Source: Porphyridium purpureum
Taxonomy: Eukaryota; Rhodophyta; Bangiophyceae; Porphyridiales; Porphyridiaceae
Length of the DNA: 60,015 nucleotides
Assembly (NCBI GenBank): GCA_008690995.1
Contig: VRMN01000027.1
Coordinates: forward strand, 1 to 60,015
Direction of reading: 5' to 3'
Shown here: positions 57,656-60,015 of the stretch, one piece after another
Layout of the letters: every line of letters begins with the position of its first letter
Numbering within the stretch: the stretch's first letter is position 1
The notes under the pieces: generated by a model
Databases searched by the model: none
What the model was told of the DNA's origin: nothing
The model's input: the letters and a program-made list of their open reading frames with translations, nothing else
Translations under genes and position numbers: made by a program

Positions 57656-60015
57656 CGCTCCTCCTTCCGGTCTGAGGGACGCGTAACTTCTCCCAGCACT
57701 TAATGTGGCCCTCCGGAAATAAGGCCTTGGTCATTAAGTCCGCCACATTTTCGTCCGTCTTCACAAATGCCAGTTCCACAAGTTTCTGCTTTTCGCACAC
57801 CTGATGCAACCAGGCCAAATCTGTTGCTCGGGTTATCGCCATATGATGCAACTTTGGCGAGTACCCCATCTCTATTGCTCGCATCACAGCTTGATTGTCA
57901 CACATCAAAATCACCGAGAACTCCCCGTCACGTATACTTCGCAAGAAAGACAATGCAGGAAACAACGAGAGTTGCACAGTTTCCTCTAGGGCGGCCAGCT
58001 CCGACTCTGAAGTCGACGAGCTCACGAAACGCTGCTTTCTTGAAGACCAATCCACTAGGTACTTGTAATCTCCAGCAACTAAGTACGTTGCTCTTCCAGA
58101 GGTCGACACACGACTCTCTGGACAACCAGCAAAGTCAGCATCCGTGTATCCAAGAATGTTCACCCCTCTGATGCCTTCCTTGAGATTCCCCAACACGTGA
58201 TACTCCAATGCTTCCCGAGGTGTTTTCAAATACTGCACGACTCGTACGAGCAGCCTTTCTGCTGCCACATTCCACTTGTCAACGTACCGGCCAATCATAC
58301 CGACTGCATACGCAATATCAGGTCGAACCGTTCTGGCGAGCCACATCAGCCTCCCGACGTGTTCTCTTACTTTCAAAGTCTTCCAGATGACTTGATAATT
58401 CAGAACTTCCTCGCCATCTAGCTTCTCAGATGGTGACTTCAAGGCACGCAATACGCGTCTAATATCCTGCTCAAATTCCCGAATGACCACATCTTGATAC
58501 TCTTGATTCACCAAACTCACGCTCCCATTTTTGAGGGAAATGCTCGTCCCCAGGAATCTCAAGGATCCTCCTTCCGTCAATAGTTCTGGTGCTTTTTCTA
58601 TGAGAAACTCTTGTTTCAATTCTTCGATGATTCCTGGGCGTTCCTCCTCTCGACAGGCTAATAGACCATCATCCACGTACAGAGCCAACAACGCAACTGA
58701 CGAACTTGCAGCATTTCTCCGGACGTACACATTCTTTTCCCCATGCACGAGCTTCCACTGGAACTTTTGCAATCTCCTCCGAGCATCTTGTGAGAAATCC
58801 GAGCCGCTCCTGGGCAAGCCATACAGCGCCTTTCTCAGCCTGACTACTGTGTCTTTTGAATCACAAATTTCACGCGGTAATTATGCAAACGTAGGTGGCC
58901 CAGACAGGTCCGCATGGAGGTATGCCGAGCTGATGTCGAAACTAACAATCTGAAGGCCCAGAATTGCAGCCACAGCTATTATCATTCGGATAGCTGACAA
59001 ACCAGCAGGCGTCTCATAATCAAAAATGTCATTCGTCGCGGCTCCATCGGACCCCCATATCCTGTTTCCCCCGGCCACCAAGCGGCACTTCACCTTGCGA
59101 AATTCTTCCGGCATCTCAGCAAATTTCAGACCGAAAATGAAATGTGTGCGTACGAAACGAGCACCAGGTTGCCTCCGGGCCTCCTCCAGCGTCAAGGGAT
59201 TCTCATCCCATACCCCAAATCTCAGCATGGATTTGACTTCTTTTTCCATCGCGGCTCGTCCTTGCTCAGACGCTAACGCCGCTCCAGTTTTCAGCAAAGT
59301 CGTTAAGTTCAACTGTGGGATCGTCACTGGACCACCCGTGCCTGCTGCCCGTTCCTCGTCAACCACTCTCACTTTCAATGCCTCGATCTCTTTCTCAAGC
59401 TCCGCTTCTCGAGCTCTGAGAGCATCGATACGACGATCCAAGTCCTGCACCGCTTCAACCGCGGATGGTTCGTCCACTTCTGGCAACTCTTCCTGCTGGC
59501 TCAGGCTCACCATCTCTCGTTCAATTCCCTTTAAAGGGAACTCATGGGTAAATGCCTTAAAATCCTGAGTGCGAATTACTTTTGGGGTCTCACTCGTCCA
59601 GTCATCCCGAGGAAGCACCAAAATTGCCATCGGATGCTCTCCAACGCCGACGAGAATGCCAACTTTTCCTCGCGGTGCATACTTATTGTCAGGCTGATCA
59701 TCTTTGTAGACCACCTTGCACCCGAATGGCAAACTAAGATTTCTCGGCGACCATTTTTCACCACGTCGTAATTCAAACGGCGTCTTTCCAGACTTCCTGC
59801 CCACGTGAAGTCTATTCGTCATGAACGCAAAATGCTGCGCGGCGTGCATGAACCAACGCTTCCCGAGTCCGGCCTGCACAAGATTCGCACGGATTCCCTG
59901 ATTCAGCGTGTGGTGAAACCGCTGCTGTTCAGCATGACTGTTTGGCCTGTACGGAATCCCCACCTCGTGCTTTATGAGGTGTTCACGCACCAGTCTCCCC
60001 ACATCTCCCTTGAAC
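57656..60015 (-). mobile_element. internal region of copia unit 3, cut by the window edge
   Basis: A third near-identical internal region with reverse transcriptase and RNase H sequence and, at the edge, integrase-core sequence. The visible part of its pol frame appears broken, by about one break. The remainder, with any further LTR or unit, lies outside the window. Confidence 0.9.

Larger units (their letters stand above)
50270..60015 (-). mobile_element. tandem array of Ty1/copia LTR retroelement units (at least three)
   Basis: Three head-to-tail units on the minus strand repeat every 3,296-3,297 bp and share single 793-bp LTRs in the order LTR-internal-LTR-internal-LTR-internal; the array runs off the right edge of the window. 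The LTRs begin TGGAATTT and end AAATTCCA when read on the element strand. Each internal region encodes integrase-core, reverse transcriptase and RNase H sequence in the copia order; no gag or protease is recognised. The units look incomplete but recent. Confidence 0.93.

Overview
The window looks like nuclear DNA of a unicellular photosynthetic eukaryote with a compact, intron-poor, fairly GC-rich genome. A red alga such as Porphyridium is my best guess, by inference. Nearly every gene is one uninterrupted reading frame. There are eukaryotic ribosomal proteins (uL15, S29), a V-ATPase proteolipid, mitochondrial proteins (complex I 24 kDa subunit, MIC60, ISCA2), plastid-type proteins (a YggT-family protein and a probable CCB4-like cytochrome b6f assembly factor), and an IRE-type AGC kinase of the kind known from plants and algae. 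I saw no operon structure, bacterial ribosome-binding sites, CRISPR array, rRNA or convincing tRNA.

Layout. 0-10 kb: ribosomal protein uL15; an unknown protein; about 2 kb without a gene; a large secreted/membrane redox protein (DM13-DOMON-Skeletor-like-DOMON-cytochrome b561); ISCA2 head-to-head with an AlaX-type tRNA editing protein; V-ATPase subunit c''. 10-21 kb: a MAP3K-like kinase with a long N-terminal region, divergent from a Myb 'telobox' protein; NDUFV2; methionyl-tRNA synthetase with an EMAPII-type tail, divergent from ribosomal protein S29. 21-32 kb: alpha/beta hydrolase overlapping a 2-oxoglutarate/Fe(II) oxygenase; three poorly characterised proteins; CCB4-like; NIPA-like transporter; a J-domain protein whose 5' end overlaps that of a divergent gene. 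33-48 kb: a tandem pair of mitochondrial-type paralogues sharing an unnamed C-terminal domain; YggT; NAT9; MIC60; IRE-like kinase; an ABC half-transporter. 48-50 kb: a divergent pair of small heat-shock proteins around a promoter with heat-shock-element-like and TATA-like motifs.

From 50,270 to the right edge lies a head-to-tail array of at least three Ty1/copia-type LTR retroelement units, all on the minus strand, with a period of 3,296-3,297 bp. Successive units share single 793-bp LTRs. The copies are nearly identical, so the array is young. The units look incomplete: I recognise integrase-core, reverse transcriptase and RNase H sequence but no gag or protease.

Genes are packed closely, with many divergent pairs and some overlapping coding ends, so shared promoters are a theme. 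AAACCCTA-type motifs recur in the intergenic spaces next to the V-ATPase, telobox/kinase and MetRS/S29 genes. Most functions are housekeeping (translation, respiration, organelle biogenesis, stress). The most unusual items are the DM13/DOMON/b561 protein, the tandem mitochondrial paralogues, the overlapping divergent genes and the retroelement array.
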